Assembly: GCF_021134715.1 (NCBI RefSeq)
Contig: NC_060022.1
Span: forward strand, 3,291,001 to 3,355,000
DNA from: Daphnia pulex
Taxonomy: Eukaryota > Arthropoda > Branchiopoda > Diplostraca > Daphniidae
Direction: 5' to 3'
DNA length: 64,000 nt
Shown: piece by piece, positions 37,672-49,974 of the stretch
Numbering within the stretch: position 1 is the first letter of the stretch
Layout: every line of letters begins with the position of its first letter
Made by a program: the position numbers and the translations under genes
Notes under the pieces: generated by a model
Seen by the model: the letters and a program-made list of their open reading frames with translations, nothing else
Databases searched by the model: none
What the model was told of the DNA's origin: nothing

Positions 37672-38121
37672 GTAGTAAGTCCACTGTGCATTCCAATAGT
37701 CTGTTTTGTGTATGTTGACGTCAATTCGATTGGTAAATTTGGGCGACACGGTTCAATGTAGCTGTGTGGTGGTTGGTTGTCGATGAACGCAAGAAGCGAT
37801 CAAGTCCGCGTGAATCCAATGACGGCGTGAATGCGGGTCGTACATTGCAGCCGCTGCACGCGCGATATAATACCCCATGTTCGATCGTGCGAGACTTTCG
37901 GTTGCTGGCGAAGAGAATTTCGGTCGGGAGTAAAAGTAATTCGTTGTTATTACGACAGCAAACATAGCGGACCGATAGTCGTTTATTTGCGTACGTGCGC
38001 TCCCGAACGATCTCGGCAGCAGCAGCAAGTCAGCGAGAAAATCCGAAATAATTTAACCAAGTCCCGTTATGTTCCCAAACTTCAAAGGCGCTATTGTATA
38101 ATGTTGCGTGAGTTATACAGC

Positions 38122-38138
38122 GTGTGTGTGTGTGTGTG
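38122..38138. repeat. (GT)n microsatellite
   Basis: Eight GT units in intergenic DNA. Confidence 0.9.
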
Positions 38139-41133
38139 GAAACATTTTCATTTTCTGCTCGACCAGGTCAACGTAGCTTCCAGAAATTCTTTACTCTACT
38201 TAACTGGTTTCCATTTTTATGATTTCCACCGAACAATTTTGATCGTTCGAGTTTATGTCATACGCGCGTCCTGTGTGTGTTGGTCACTGGGTGCTGGCAC
38301 TGCGCAAAAATTGTTGGTTTAAAATTGAGAAAAAGTGTGGCCGCGGCCATTTCTCATGGGCAATTAGACGACAACGGGCCTGAACGACGATGCACGATAA
38401 CTTTTATATACGGAAGCCGATGGCCAATTTTTTTTTCTCGTTCACTTGTAGAACACGGGCCATCGGACACGTTAGCCGACCCAACACGTTAAAGATGGCT
38501 CGAGCTCAGTTTTAATGGTTCTGATGAAACAATTCTTATAGCTTCCGGTATCGATCAATATTGTTTTTCTCACAAATTAAAAACAAAGTCATTTTATTTC
38601 TTCATTTTGGCAATAACACGGGCCATCATTTCACAATCAGAGGACACGCGTTCAAAATTGAAATGGTTGTTTTTTAAATCCGCACCCGCTTTGGCCTGAA
38701 TTGCAAACACGTTGAATTGGCAGCAAAAGTTCAATTTCCTTGTTCATTTGTTTAATCCGGTGGTCTCGATTTCTCGTCATTTGCATCCAGGGCGGAATTT
38801 TTGGGGTGGCCGGGGAAAAACACATTAATGAGCGACCACACATCTTTTCTCTTTCCCTCTCTCTTTTGTTCGTCGGATGCATTTCGCGGAGAATTCACGC
38901 AGTCGGGAATGACTATTTGGCCGCTGGCTAGGCAAAAATTGGTTGACCCAAGCAAACAAATAACATGATGTTCGCCGATATGTTATTTCTCGCATTTTAT
39001 TTTGGCAAAACTCAAACGGCCGACCTATTCCCGATTCAACTAAACAGCACCGAGACAAAACGCTACAAGATATCGGGATAGTTCTAGGCGATAGCGAGAG
39101 AAAACCGGGTGCGGTGCTGGTGTCGTCTTGCTGCTGGTTGGGGAAAAAACCTTGAACCTGAATCTGTTCCACTGATCCACTTTTCGTGTCAGTTTTTATT
39201 TGTCCTGTTTGTAATCGCAGATGTTTGGGCGTCGTCAGCGACGTTTTCCGGTGAACGTCCTTCCACATTTTTACGTGGGGTTTTTTCAGCTATTTATTTT
39301 GAATCGTCACACCGTTCACTCTATTTTTTCACGTTTTTCCCAGCGATGACGAGCTAATAAAATTGGCAATCAGATTCCCACAACGGCCAACGTAAATCGA
39401 GTCCTATCGCCTATCATTCCGCGCCAATATTCAAATGGAACGTTTTTGCAATCAAATCGACTCAATTTGTTATCTGGATCGGAATAAACAAATTGGTGGC
39501 CATTTCACATCAGGATTGGCCACACCTTATTTCATATTACTAGTTTGTTGCATCGCGTTGATATTTGATATTACGCATGGCGCGATTGACGGATTGAGGT
39601 TGTTGGGAAATTGGTGCCAACCGTCAGTCTCGCGGACTCTCGTACCATCACTATTTTTTTTCCGTTTCACGCAGAGAAGAAATAAGTGTGCCGATTGAGA
39701 CGTTTATGGACGTTTGTCCTCTATATTGGTCACTCCCCATTTCGTGTCAATGCCGTAAACGCATCCGAGTCTTTTATAAGAAAAAACAAAATCATCTCGT
39801 GATGTATTTAGAGGAGAAAGTTGCCATCTCTTTCCATACTATGGAGGCGATAATTCATTCATTCAGGTTAATAAGCAGTTGCCCTTAATGTCATCGGCTA
39901 TTTATTATTACCGACGCCGCTGTTATTTGATACACACATCCAATGAGAAAAACGTAGCGGGGTTAAAAGTTTGGACATTCGAAACTGTCGTTTCATGACG
40001 GCCAGTCTAATAAACAGATTTGAACGGCCTGGCCATGAAGCGACATCACGTACGACCTCCTTTTTTGTTTAAAAAGAAAAGAAAAAAAATTCTGGACGGC
40101 CTTTTCATTCATCTCGTAAATCAAACACGCGCACGCGGTCGGAGTTCTTCACGGAGCCCGGTCGTCGTCACTGTGTATAGAATAAATATACAACCCAGTT
40201 ACTAGATATTATACTACGTATTCGTCTTTAGGTCATCGCCTTTCCCAATCTTCTCCGTTGACAATTAGCGTGACGTACATCAAACTGCTGGGCATCAATC
40301 CCATATTTGGCGTGTGCGTGTCTTTTAATTCCCGGTTTTTTCCATTCACTACATGTATTCTAGGTTTTCTTTCATCGTAAAAAGGCAAATAATATTATAG
40401 TAATGTCGCTGGATGTTATATAATGTTGCGGTCCCAATAGAAATGCAATTTGTTATGCATTAACTTCCTGTTGCTACTGGAATATCTCATCCCTGCAGCC
40501 ATGCATGTCCCGAATGAGAGTTCGCCGGAGAGAAATTTTTGTGGATCAATGGAATATAATCTCTATACCGCACGAATATATACGTATTTGATCCTGTGTG
40601 TATAGCATACGCGGATTGTTTCTTATATGCCGGCGGAAGAAAAAAACCCTGACCAGACAAACCGTTGATTTATGGTTTTGTCAGCGCGCGCGAATGGTGA
40701 TTTCCCATGGTGGCTAATAATCAACTTTCTTCCACTGTGAGCATCGCAACGCAACAATAACTTGATTATTACGTGATCACCAATAATACGCCAACAGCGA
40801 AAGAATCGGAAAGTCTGACTATAGGAATGTTGATTCATTTGACATGTTTACATTATGTATATACAATGGAATGTGATTTACATAACGTGAGAACGATCTT
40901 TTTGAATTATCTGTGAAACTGGCCGCAGGTAGTAGATGATAGGGCCTCCTCCTGGCATTTTGTCTTGTGTGTTATTTTCGGGGGCTCTTTTCTTTCTTTT
41001 TTGGTGAGCCACCACCAGCAGCAGCAGCCCTTTTCATGTGTATAGACGTATATGGTCATTGGATGATTCTCTCTAGTCTTTTGTGTGTACTACATTTTCT
41101 CTCGGCCGTGTATATCTTCAACAATGACTGCAG

Positions 41134-41171
41134 TATATATAGTTAAAAGCGATCGGTTTGCGGTCAGTTGG
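41134..41171 (+). promoter_or_regulatory. Candidate TATA + Initiator core promoter of the lipase gene
   Basis: TATATATAG begins at 41134 and the arthropod Initiator-like TCAGTT lies at 41164-41169, with the putative start A at 41166, 32 nt downstream: the classical spacing. The lipase ATG is 519 nt further on, on the same strand. No clear DPE was seen. Confidence 0.5.
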
Positions 41172-41684
41172 TTCATCATCTCAAGTGGACCGGAATTCAA
41201 TCGTTGCATGTTTATTCCTCCTATATGTTTCAATAGAGGAAGAAGACTACTATAATTGGACTCGATAGTTAATGTTGCTTTTATTTCGGTTTCTTTTTTC
41301 TTTTAGTTTTCCTTTGCCGGTTTTGTTTGTTCTCCAAGAAGAAGAAGAAGGTGCAGCCGAGTCAACCAAATCACCGGCAGTATAACATCGGCTACTCCCG
41401 ATATATACTCTATTTGATGAGCCGACCATGAAGCTTCCATTCCGGCGGAAAAATAACCACCGTCTTTGAGAGAAAAATCGCCGACTGTGGAAACAATTGA
41501 TTCGCGGTACAAGTTTGTTCTTCACACGCACTTTATGATTCGAACGTGAATCAATTCGACACCTCAACAGCAGCGTAAATCGTCTGGCCCCTGTCCGGCA
41601 TTATAAGAAGAAGCAAGGGAGGAAAAACTCTCTTCAGGAAATTGGCATTCCGGTCGTCGACCTTGTGACAACGAACCCTGGAAT

Positions 41685-44600
41685 ATGAATAACGGTGAAA
41701 CTTGTCGCTCGTCGGCTGTCAAGATGCAACACATTAGCTGGATTTTGCTACAATTGGCCGGTAAGTCTTGCAGTGTGCAGACTCCTTTTTACATTTGATT
41801 CAGGACAACTGTACAATGACGTTTGATCGTCATTCTAACTGGAAATCTAACGGTGAATTCCTCTCGGTTAGGCCCTCGTCCTTTGTATTTAATTGTTTTA
41901 ATTTTTCTGGGCCGGGGTAAAAAGAGGATGATGACCGTTTTATCCGATGGATGAGGGCTACTACTACCTATCGGTATAAAAATAAAAGGGTCAAATAACT
42001 ACTGCGGCTTACATATAGTATACTCTCGGTAAATATTTGTTAAATCATTTTTCGTTTGTATGCAGACGACTGGCATAGATTTTCGGGGTTCCCTTCACTT
42101 TTGGTTGGTTGGTTGTTTGCCCATGGGAAGAAGATGAGTTCGTCACTGCGGGAACAACGGTCCGATTCAATGACCGCCCCCTTTAAACTAGAGCCGAAGG
42201 TTACTCACCTCTACGCTACCCAGCACAGTTACCCACATCTCGCCCAGTCTCCCTATACACACACACACAACACAGACAGGAGCATAAAGGGAACGCACGC
42301 GCATTTCCTCCTTTTTTTAGACGCCGAGACTTTTAAATAACCCCGTATTTTCCTTTTAAAAAAGAATCCTAGTCGTGATTAAGATATAAGTGTTGCGTTC
42401 AGTCAGGATGTCAGGTGTTTTGTTGTGATACCTTTTCGCCAGGTAATGCGGGAGATGACAACTTCCCGTCAGCTGTCGACAGATTCCGGCAGACAGACAG
42501 ACGCCCCAGCCCATGACCCTAATAGACCCCAAAATCACGATTTGTTTAACCGTCTTTTCGTATTGTAATCGTTTTTATTAGTGAAAGAAAAAAAAAGAGG
42601 AAGGGTGTCAGCCTTTAGTTTCTCTAACGCCTAAAGATATCAAAAGGTCTGAACTGCATCCGTAATGACTTTTTGAGTATGCGGCTTCGAGTTGTGCGAA
42701 AGCGAATTAGGCTATGCGTATACAACAACATCATAAATGATGGATGCAAACAAAGAAACTGTGCAGACATTTCCAGACAGCTTGTCCCCAATTTTGCGGG
42801 TTTTTACTCACGAAATTCCCCGCACGCGCCTTTTTTCTTGTATTCGAAAAAATTGTGTTGAGTTTATAAATTTTGTTGTGTTGCCAAGTGGTGGCGAATC
42901 AAACGTCCGAAATCATCCCGTACATATTACTGTAGCTAGGCGAAACCACCGTGACGGGTTTTCCAGAATAACAACAACGTCTTGTGAGAGCGAATATGGC
43001 ACAATTTTCGGACAATAACATCGGATAGCTCTTGTCTGCTCATGTGTCTGCTGGGCCGATTTCGCGAAATAGCGAATGACCGCAAGCGTGAAGGCAAGAA
43101 ATGAACATTTATCACGAGGTTATACTACGCCGGAATACCGACTAATCTACAGGGGAGTAAAAAGACACGTCAATATATATATAGCTCACGTATACGTGAT
43201 GAACAACGGTCGGAGGTGTTGTTGTACTACTTAAAAGTCCTCGTTGCACTTCCCTAAACTCTTGATTCTCTTTTCTAATTTAAACAATTCGAGTATCATA
43301 TTATTTTGGGATTAGAAAAACTAAGGAAAAAGGAAAGAAAGTAAAGCAGGTGAGACACACCTGTTGAATACTTAATGAGCTTATTCGAGAAGAAAAGGTT
43401 CAACTCGTGAACACAAAACAACAGCGCGAGAGTGAGCTGGTTCAAACAACCTTTGATTAAAAATTGGATTCAAAGAACAAATGATAAACGTCGATAATGG
43501 CTGCCCACAACTGTAGTAATTGGACAAGAAATTTGACGGAATTTCCTACTATTATTATTGTAGGAAAAAAGTAGGACGGAAATGACGATTGGCTCCGTTA
43601 GTTTCGACGATTTCCACAATGTTCGAAATATAGCGACCAAGAAATAAAATGGTAGAAATGTCACAATTCTATATTTCCTTGTGGAAATTTCTAAACGAAA
43701 CCCCTTAGCTCTTCTCCTAATGACGTTATCACAGTGTTATTTTTTTCCTTCATTTTAACTTATTTTTCCCCCCACCAAAAACCAGTGTTTGTAGGCTTCT
43801 ACGTCATGGTGGGGTCGTCAGCAACGTTGGATGATGGGGACGCTGTTTTGGCGCGCAATAAAATCAGTTTGAATTCATCAACGCCGTCGCGCTGGTGGAG
43901 GGCGAAAACGGACAACAACCGATTGTCGTCGTCATCTGACATGATCAATTCCGAGTTGCGGCATTACCAATTGCAGATGCACCAACGACAACGGCAAAGT
44001 CAACGCGTCAAGTCGCAGGAGGAGAACAGGAAACTCTGGTTAATGTGGAACGGAGCACAAGAGAAACTGAACGAAGACAATGACAAGTTAATGGAAGAAA
44101 CGAGCGCAAATTCTACCCGGAAAGAGACCGAAGAGGGTCTCTCCCTATTGGAGAATCTCGTTCACCCCGAAGAGGAATTACTGGATGAAATCAACGACCG
44201 TCAAATCATCCAGGCCGTTATCGCCAGCATGGCCCAGTGGAACTTGCGCAAATTGCAAAAGATGCAACGCAAATCAGACCAGACCAGGTATAGGGCTGCA
44301 TTTCATTCGTGTTTTAATTCCATAAGATTTAATTGCAATTATTTGAACCAAACAACAGGCATCGCAGTCGTCGCGATGAAGCGATGGTCTGCTACAACGA
44401 ATTGGGTTGTTTCCGCGACGAAGGACCGTTCAACTACCTGGACCTGTTGCCAGCTCCGCCGGAAGAAATTAACACGCGTTTCTTCCTCTACACTCCGCGC
44501 AACCGTGACGTTCCCCACCCTTTGGTCTACAACAACGCCAGCACAATTTTGACGTCACCTTACAACGCTACGCTGCCCACCAAAGTCATGATCCACGGAT

Positions 44601-47600
44601 TCGGCTCCTCCTGTCAGCGCATCTGGGCCAAAGAGATGCGAACGGCTCTCATCAGCGTCGTAAGTCGGCCGGATCGGTCAATTTTAACGAGCTACTATAT
44701 ACAATTTTGATATTGCAGTAATACAGTTATCCTTTTGTATTTTTCCTCAGGGAGACGTCAATGTCATTTGCGTCGATTGGGAAAATGGAGCCAATTTGCC
44801 CAATTACGTCAGAGCGGCAGTTAACGCTCGTCTGGTTGGCCGGCAAGTGGCACTTTTGGTCAACGCCATCAACGGTATGCTGGGCTCCAAGAACGGCGAT
44901 TTTCATCTCATCGGCTTCAGCCTGGGAGCTCACGTGGCTGGATTCGCTGGATCCGAACTCCGCAACGTTAGCCGAATTACTGGTTTGTTTTGAAAACATT
45001 AGAGAGCAAAGGATCAAAATCAACTGGGAATGTTTCACAGGACTCGATCCGGCTGGTCCGCTGTTTGAAAATTATGACCCGAGAGTTCGACTGGATTCGA
45101 CCGACGCCGATTTAGTTGACGTCATCCATTCCAACGGCGAGAAAATCTACATGGGCGGACTAGGAGCCTGGGCCCCAATGGGCGACATTGATTTCTACCC
45201 CAACGGTGGTCGTATGCAGAAAGGATGCACGAACCTCTTTGTCGGAGCCGTCAGCGACATGATTTGGTGTAAGATTTCACATTATTTAAATATTTTTGTG
45301 TGTGGCAGCAATCGGCCGTCTTTCGCATGTTTGCGAAAAAGAGAAAAATCTGAGGCTACAATAATTAGCTTTCTCCTCAAATGAAAAGTAGAAGAAAAGA
45401 AATCTCCCGCAGAGTAGAGCAATAGCCGCCAAGTGACACATGGATGGGGAGAGTAGAGCGCTTTTCACTTGTTGACTAAACAGCAGCAGCAGCTCTCATC
45501 TCCTAACGGCCGCAGAATAGTTTTACAACGTCAACGAACGCTCCTGAGCTAAAGAGATGATGACATCTCAGAAGAAACGGCCAATAAATGAGCAGCGAAA
45601 TTTCAAAGATTTTTCTAAAAATGGTGAAAATGAGTAAAAATGTTTTTTCGTTCACTTGTTACTAGCCGGGAAGAAATGTGTCCACGCTAAATTGGGCGCG
45701 ACTTTCACCGATCTCGGCGATCATAGCGATACAGCGGGAGTCTATTTAGCAGAAATTCTTCTTTCATGTTGGCTGCTGCTCTCTCTCTCTCTTTGTTTCA
45801 TATTGACCGCAGTCCACCGCTTTTCCTTGTTAGTCGGCGAAATTCTTAAATCTTATTCGGATGACGTTTAGCATCCGACAGCAGACGATCTTGTCTGTCC
45901 CATATGTACTAGTCTTCTTTAAGTCTTTCAAAGTTTGTTAATCCTTTTGATCGCATTTGGGCGAAACCGACCGCTAGGTAAAAGACCCCGCACCAGAGTC
46001 CCATTTTTCTTACCAGAAAAATGCCCGGCCTCCTATAGCGGGGGCTTTTGGATACGTTGCGTTCTGTTTAGAAAATGGAAGTGTACCAATGCGGGACGAG
46101 GAAAAACAAATAATAAAAAAAAAAAAAGAGAAAGAGAAAATGTTTCTAGCTTCGTCTTTCGGCTTAATAGTAGAACGCTAGATAGTGTGAGTCATTTTCG
46201 CGAGCGAAACCGACGAAGCTTTTGCACCCCGCCGTTGGCTTATTCTTCGCCCCATTTACGCAATGATCCCCCAAATCATAATTGACGTCAGTCCAGGCGT
46301 AAATTTTTTTAGACCCTGTTGAAAGTGGTGGGTGTTGTATTTTTTAAATAAGAGATTTTCCCGAAGACGACGTGACCGGGTTGTATAATCAAATAGTAAA
46401 ACACAGCCTACTTTTAAGTCCGCCTTTTATTTCTTTTAAAACAAATAAACGGACAGTGTATAGGACTTTAATGTAGGCTAATCAGTTTTCTTTTCAAATT
46501 TTTCTGGCGAATGTTTATAATATTGCTTTAAATAGTACTCGTACCGGGTTTTTTTTTAACTCTTGTTCTTTTTTTGTGCGTTTATTTATTTGTTCTCCCC
46601 CCGTGGAATTTATTGTTGACGTCACAGCATCTGCTGAGGAAAACGGCCGAAGTTTGTGCAACCACCGACGCGTAAGTGTTTGACAATCGTTAAAAGTTAC
46701 TAGACGTTCGTATATATATATCTATCATGAAATGGAACTTTCTGACCATCAACTTGTCTTTATGTCGTTCATAAAGGCTTATAAGCTGTTCACCGACTCG
46801 GTGGTGCCTGGATGCCACTTTCCGGCCTTTGCCTGCGAGTCTTACGAAAAGGTATGACCATGTCCAATAAAATAATTTTCACTTGCCAGTTCAGGGGTAT
46901 TTACGTTGATATTGTCTTGTTTTAAAGCTCCTGGAAGGCGATTGCTTTCCTTGCACGGACGCTGAACGCTGCTCCAACATGGGTTTCTACGCCGATAAAT
47001 CGCCCGGTCGAGGTATCATGTATCTAGCCACTCGAGAAGAGGAGCCTTTCTGTGGTACGTCAACTTTCTTTTCATATGTATGTAGTATTAAAAATTCTTA
47101 ATTACCTATTCATGTTCAATTTTACAGCCAACCAGTACCGAGTGCAACTGCAGAGCTCTACCACGTTACAGCCTGTAACAACCCAGGGCAAGATAGAACT
47201 CATCCTTATCGGAGCCAACAATTTCAACGAGACTTTTACTTTGACTAAGTATGCAAATCGATAATAATTCAGTGGGAATAAAAAGTGGACTCATTTTTTA
47301 ATGGCTCGTTTCAAGGGGTCCGGATTACGAATTGACTAGCGGTGGGAAACTGGTGCGGCTCATCGTGCCGCATCCAACATTTTCACCTCCATCTAAAGTT
47401 CACGTCGTCTACACAGCCTATCAAGGTTGGATTTACAGCGGATTGACTAAATGGCCCGTCGACAAGCTCGTCCTCACTGATAGCTATGGAAAAAGGTAAA
47501 ACGATGGACGTTAATTTATCTTACTCTTTCAATTTAAAATGAGATTCGTTTTAATAACAATAATTTGAGGTATACATATTTTTACTGTGGTCTGTGTGGA

Positions 47601-49974
47601 AATCGGCAGCTGTCTTGGCACAAGAGTACCTATTTAAAAGCACATTAATTTATTACCAAAGAGATAATTTTGCACAGCAGATGGCCAAATTATTTTTGTT
47701 CCACATTTTTGCAATTGCTCAACACCCATCTAATTATTGTGCTCAATAAAATGAAATTTAATGAATACTGTTGTTTTTACGTGTTCCAACATAATATACG
47801 TTACGTAACATTTTTTAAATAAAATGTTACATGTTTCTTTCAGTGTGTCTTACTGTCAAAAAGGAATGTTCTTGGAATCGGGCAAAGGACTTGCCATCAC
47901 TCTACATCCAGGAGAGTGTAATCCGGCTCCTCCTTTACCTCCATCTTCTTCTCCGGCGCTGACCAACAACCTCGTCCATAACAATCAGACGCCATTCCCA
48001 AGCCGTCAACCGCTGGATTCAGCAGTAAGTTTCAATAGGAAACAAATAATCCTTTCAAAATTTGATGTAAAAATATAATTCTACTTCTTTTTTTCCCCTA
48101 TTCAGCCCTTGGATAACGAAATTCCCGTACTCAATGAAATCAGATTCCGATCCCTGGATGGCGATATAGTCGGTGGATTGAACCAAACCGCCGAATCCAA
48201 GTCGACGTCGTCTTCGTTGGTCCGTTCCAACGCCAATAACATAACGAATAATATTTACCCCTACGGAAATGTGCCTTTGGCTTTGCTCCAGCAGCAAATT
48301 CCTGCCGACATCAAAGTGGGTGGTGGCGGCGGAAATAGCGGCCCTAGTAGTAGCAAAAGGCCCAGTTTTTATCAGTGGCCATTAGTTGGCAATTTCTTCG
48401 GTAATCACGGCCGATCTCGTTTCAAGTCTGGATCGGGTCGAAAGTACGAGCCGCAAGGACAGTTGACTCCTCCATCGCTCCAGCAATTACAGCAAGGTAA
48501 CGGAGTTCAATCGAGTAAAGAGTCCATCTCCCGGCGGCCATTCACTCGCCGGAATAATCCGCAACAAACGATGAGCGTGGAAGATCAGACCAAAGTCGAG
48601 TACTATCTCCTCCGACAACAACAACTGCATTTGCAACAGCAACAACTTCATCAGGCCAATCGATTGCTGTGGGGAAATTCCAATAGATCACAACAGCTGT
48701 CCATTCGAGGACAACAACTGGCTCTTGCCAACCAGCAACAATACCAACAACAATGGGTTCCGCAACGCCAAGTCGTTCCTCCCCCACCGCCACCTCCTCA
48801 ATGGCGACCGGATGCCCTTGTCGACGCGGAAATAACACGCTATTCGACAAACAACAAACCGATCGCTCAAGGAGAACTCTCAATGCCGTTGGATCACATG
48901 CAACAAACCTTTGCCCAAACTTTGCTAAATCCTGCAAATCAGCAATTTATTGAGCGCTTTAGGAATCAACAACAACAAAACATTCCGCAACTTCGATCGA
49001 GCATGATTTTGCCCAGTACCGAAATGACAACTACTCCAACATTGACGAGTACAGGTAGTTTGATTGTGGCCAATGTCATCGTTCCGTCCTCGTCTATTAC
49101 CATTTCAAGCAGTCCGGTAACATTGACAACTATGACGATTAGCAACACGTTAGCCTCTCATAGCCAACAATCCATTCGACAACCGGAGGTGGAACATGTG
49201 TTACCGCCAATCGATAATCCAGCCGATATCGACATGGAGCAATCAGAGAGTATTCAGGTTACCCATACAAAGAAATCAAATAACGAGGACCCTGTATTAT
49301 CTTTGGCCACTATCGAAGCAGCTACTTTGCTGTCAGCCAAGGCACCTCCTTCAATCAGTCATCGACAAATGAACGATACAGTTGTTATCATCGCGAGTAA
49401 CAATATCTCAACTCCTGCAGCATCAGCAGATACTACTATCACAACATCTCCGGCCTCAACAACACTGGATTTCGGTGAAGAATTATCCTCTACAAACCAG
49501 ACCGTGAACCCGAGCAATGTTTCTTCATCCATAACCACTAAAGAAGATGTTGCGATCAAAGACAATTCAAACAGCGGTATTCTGTGGTCAGACTATCCTT
49601 CTGAGGCTGGAACTAGCCCGGTATTAATGTCTGACGAGCTTTATCCCGATCCGGAGCAATTGGGTCAGGCAAGAGATGAATACTGGTCGAATAAAGCTCT
49701 CACCTCTCGAGTTAAGCAAATCAGTCCTTCTTCGGTTGTTGCTGCCGTTGTTGGATCCACATTTTACCCACACGCGTATGCAGCCATGCGGCCGTCTAGA
49801 CTCCAGTTACAAGAACATCAGCCGCTCTACATTCCTTTAAATCCAGCCGATCGTGATCGCCAAAGTCGACAACTTCAAGCGCAGTATTATGCCGACACGA
49901 CGGGCAGCAGTAGCACGAATAATATCAAGAAATCGGCTCATGAACCCGTTCAGACTGTCGTGTCCGCTAGGTGA
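41685..49974 (+). CDS. Secreted pancreatic-lipase-family lipase with long Gln/Ser/Thr-rich tail
   Basis: Neutral lipase (alpha/beta hydrolase + PLAT), 1311 aa against about 450-500 in typical members. Exons: 41685-41760, 43786-44287, 44359-44659, 44751-44982, 45041-45268, 46628-46671, 46777-46851, 46928-47054, 47128-47248, 47316-47495, 47844-48024, 48106-49974. A signal peptide is seen from the second Met (ILLQLAVFVGFYVMVGSSA), then a charged, Gln-rich spacer (about 40-200). The catalytic core starts near RDEAMVCYNELGCF. The triad is S350 (GFSLGAH), D373 (GLDPAGP) and H459 (LCNHRRAYKLF), all present. The lid loop is short. A PLAT/C2-like domain follows (about 530-655). Residues 690-1311, one exon, are low complexity: Gly runs, poly-Q (about 850-920), Pro runs and Thr/Ser stretches. 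Substrate is likely tri- or phospho-acylglycerol; not decided. Secretion is inferred from the signal and cysteines. Confidence 0.88.

Larger units (their letters stand above)
30483..41130. other. 10.6-kb region without a recognised gene
   Basis: Stretch between WDR83 and the lipase promoter. Every ORF of 60 codons or more was read; none shows a known domain, conserved motif or a chain of exons with matching phases. Two of the longer ones (37092-37451 and 37831-38322, plus strand) are compositionally unlike proteins. It holds simple repeats (30680, 33295, 37646, 38122), a tRNA-like fragment near 36,896, and many A/T and pyrimidine tracts. It may be upstream regulatory DNA of the lipase gene or host a non-coding RNA. 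Confidence 0.45.

Noticed and set aside
37831-38322. 163-aa plus-strand ORF in the long intergenic region
   Set aside because: Contains a (GT)n run and Cys/Arg-rich noise; no domain and no exon partners.
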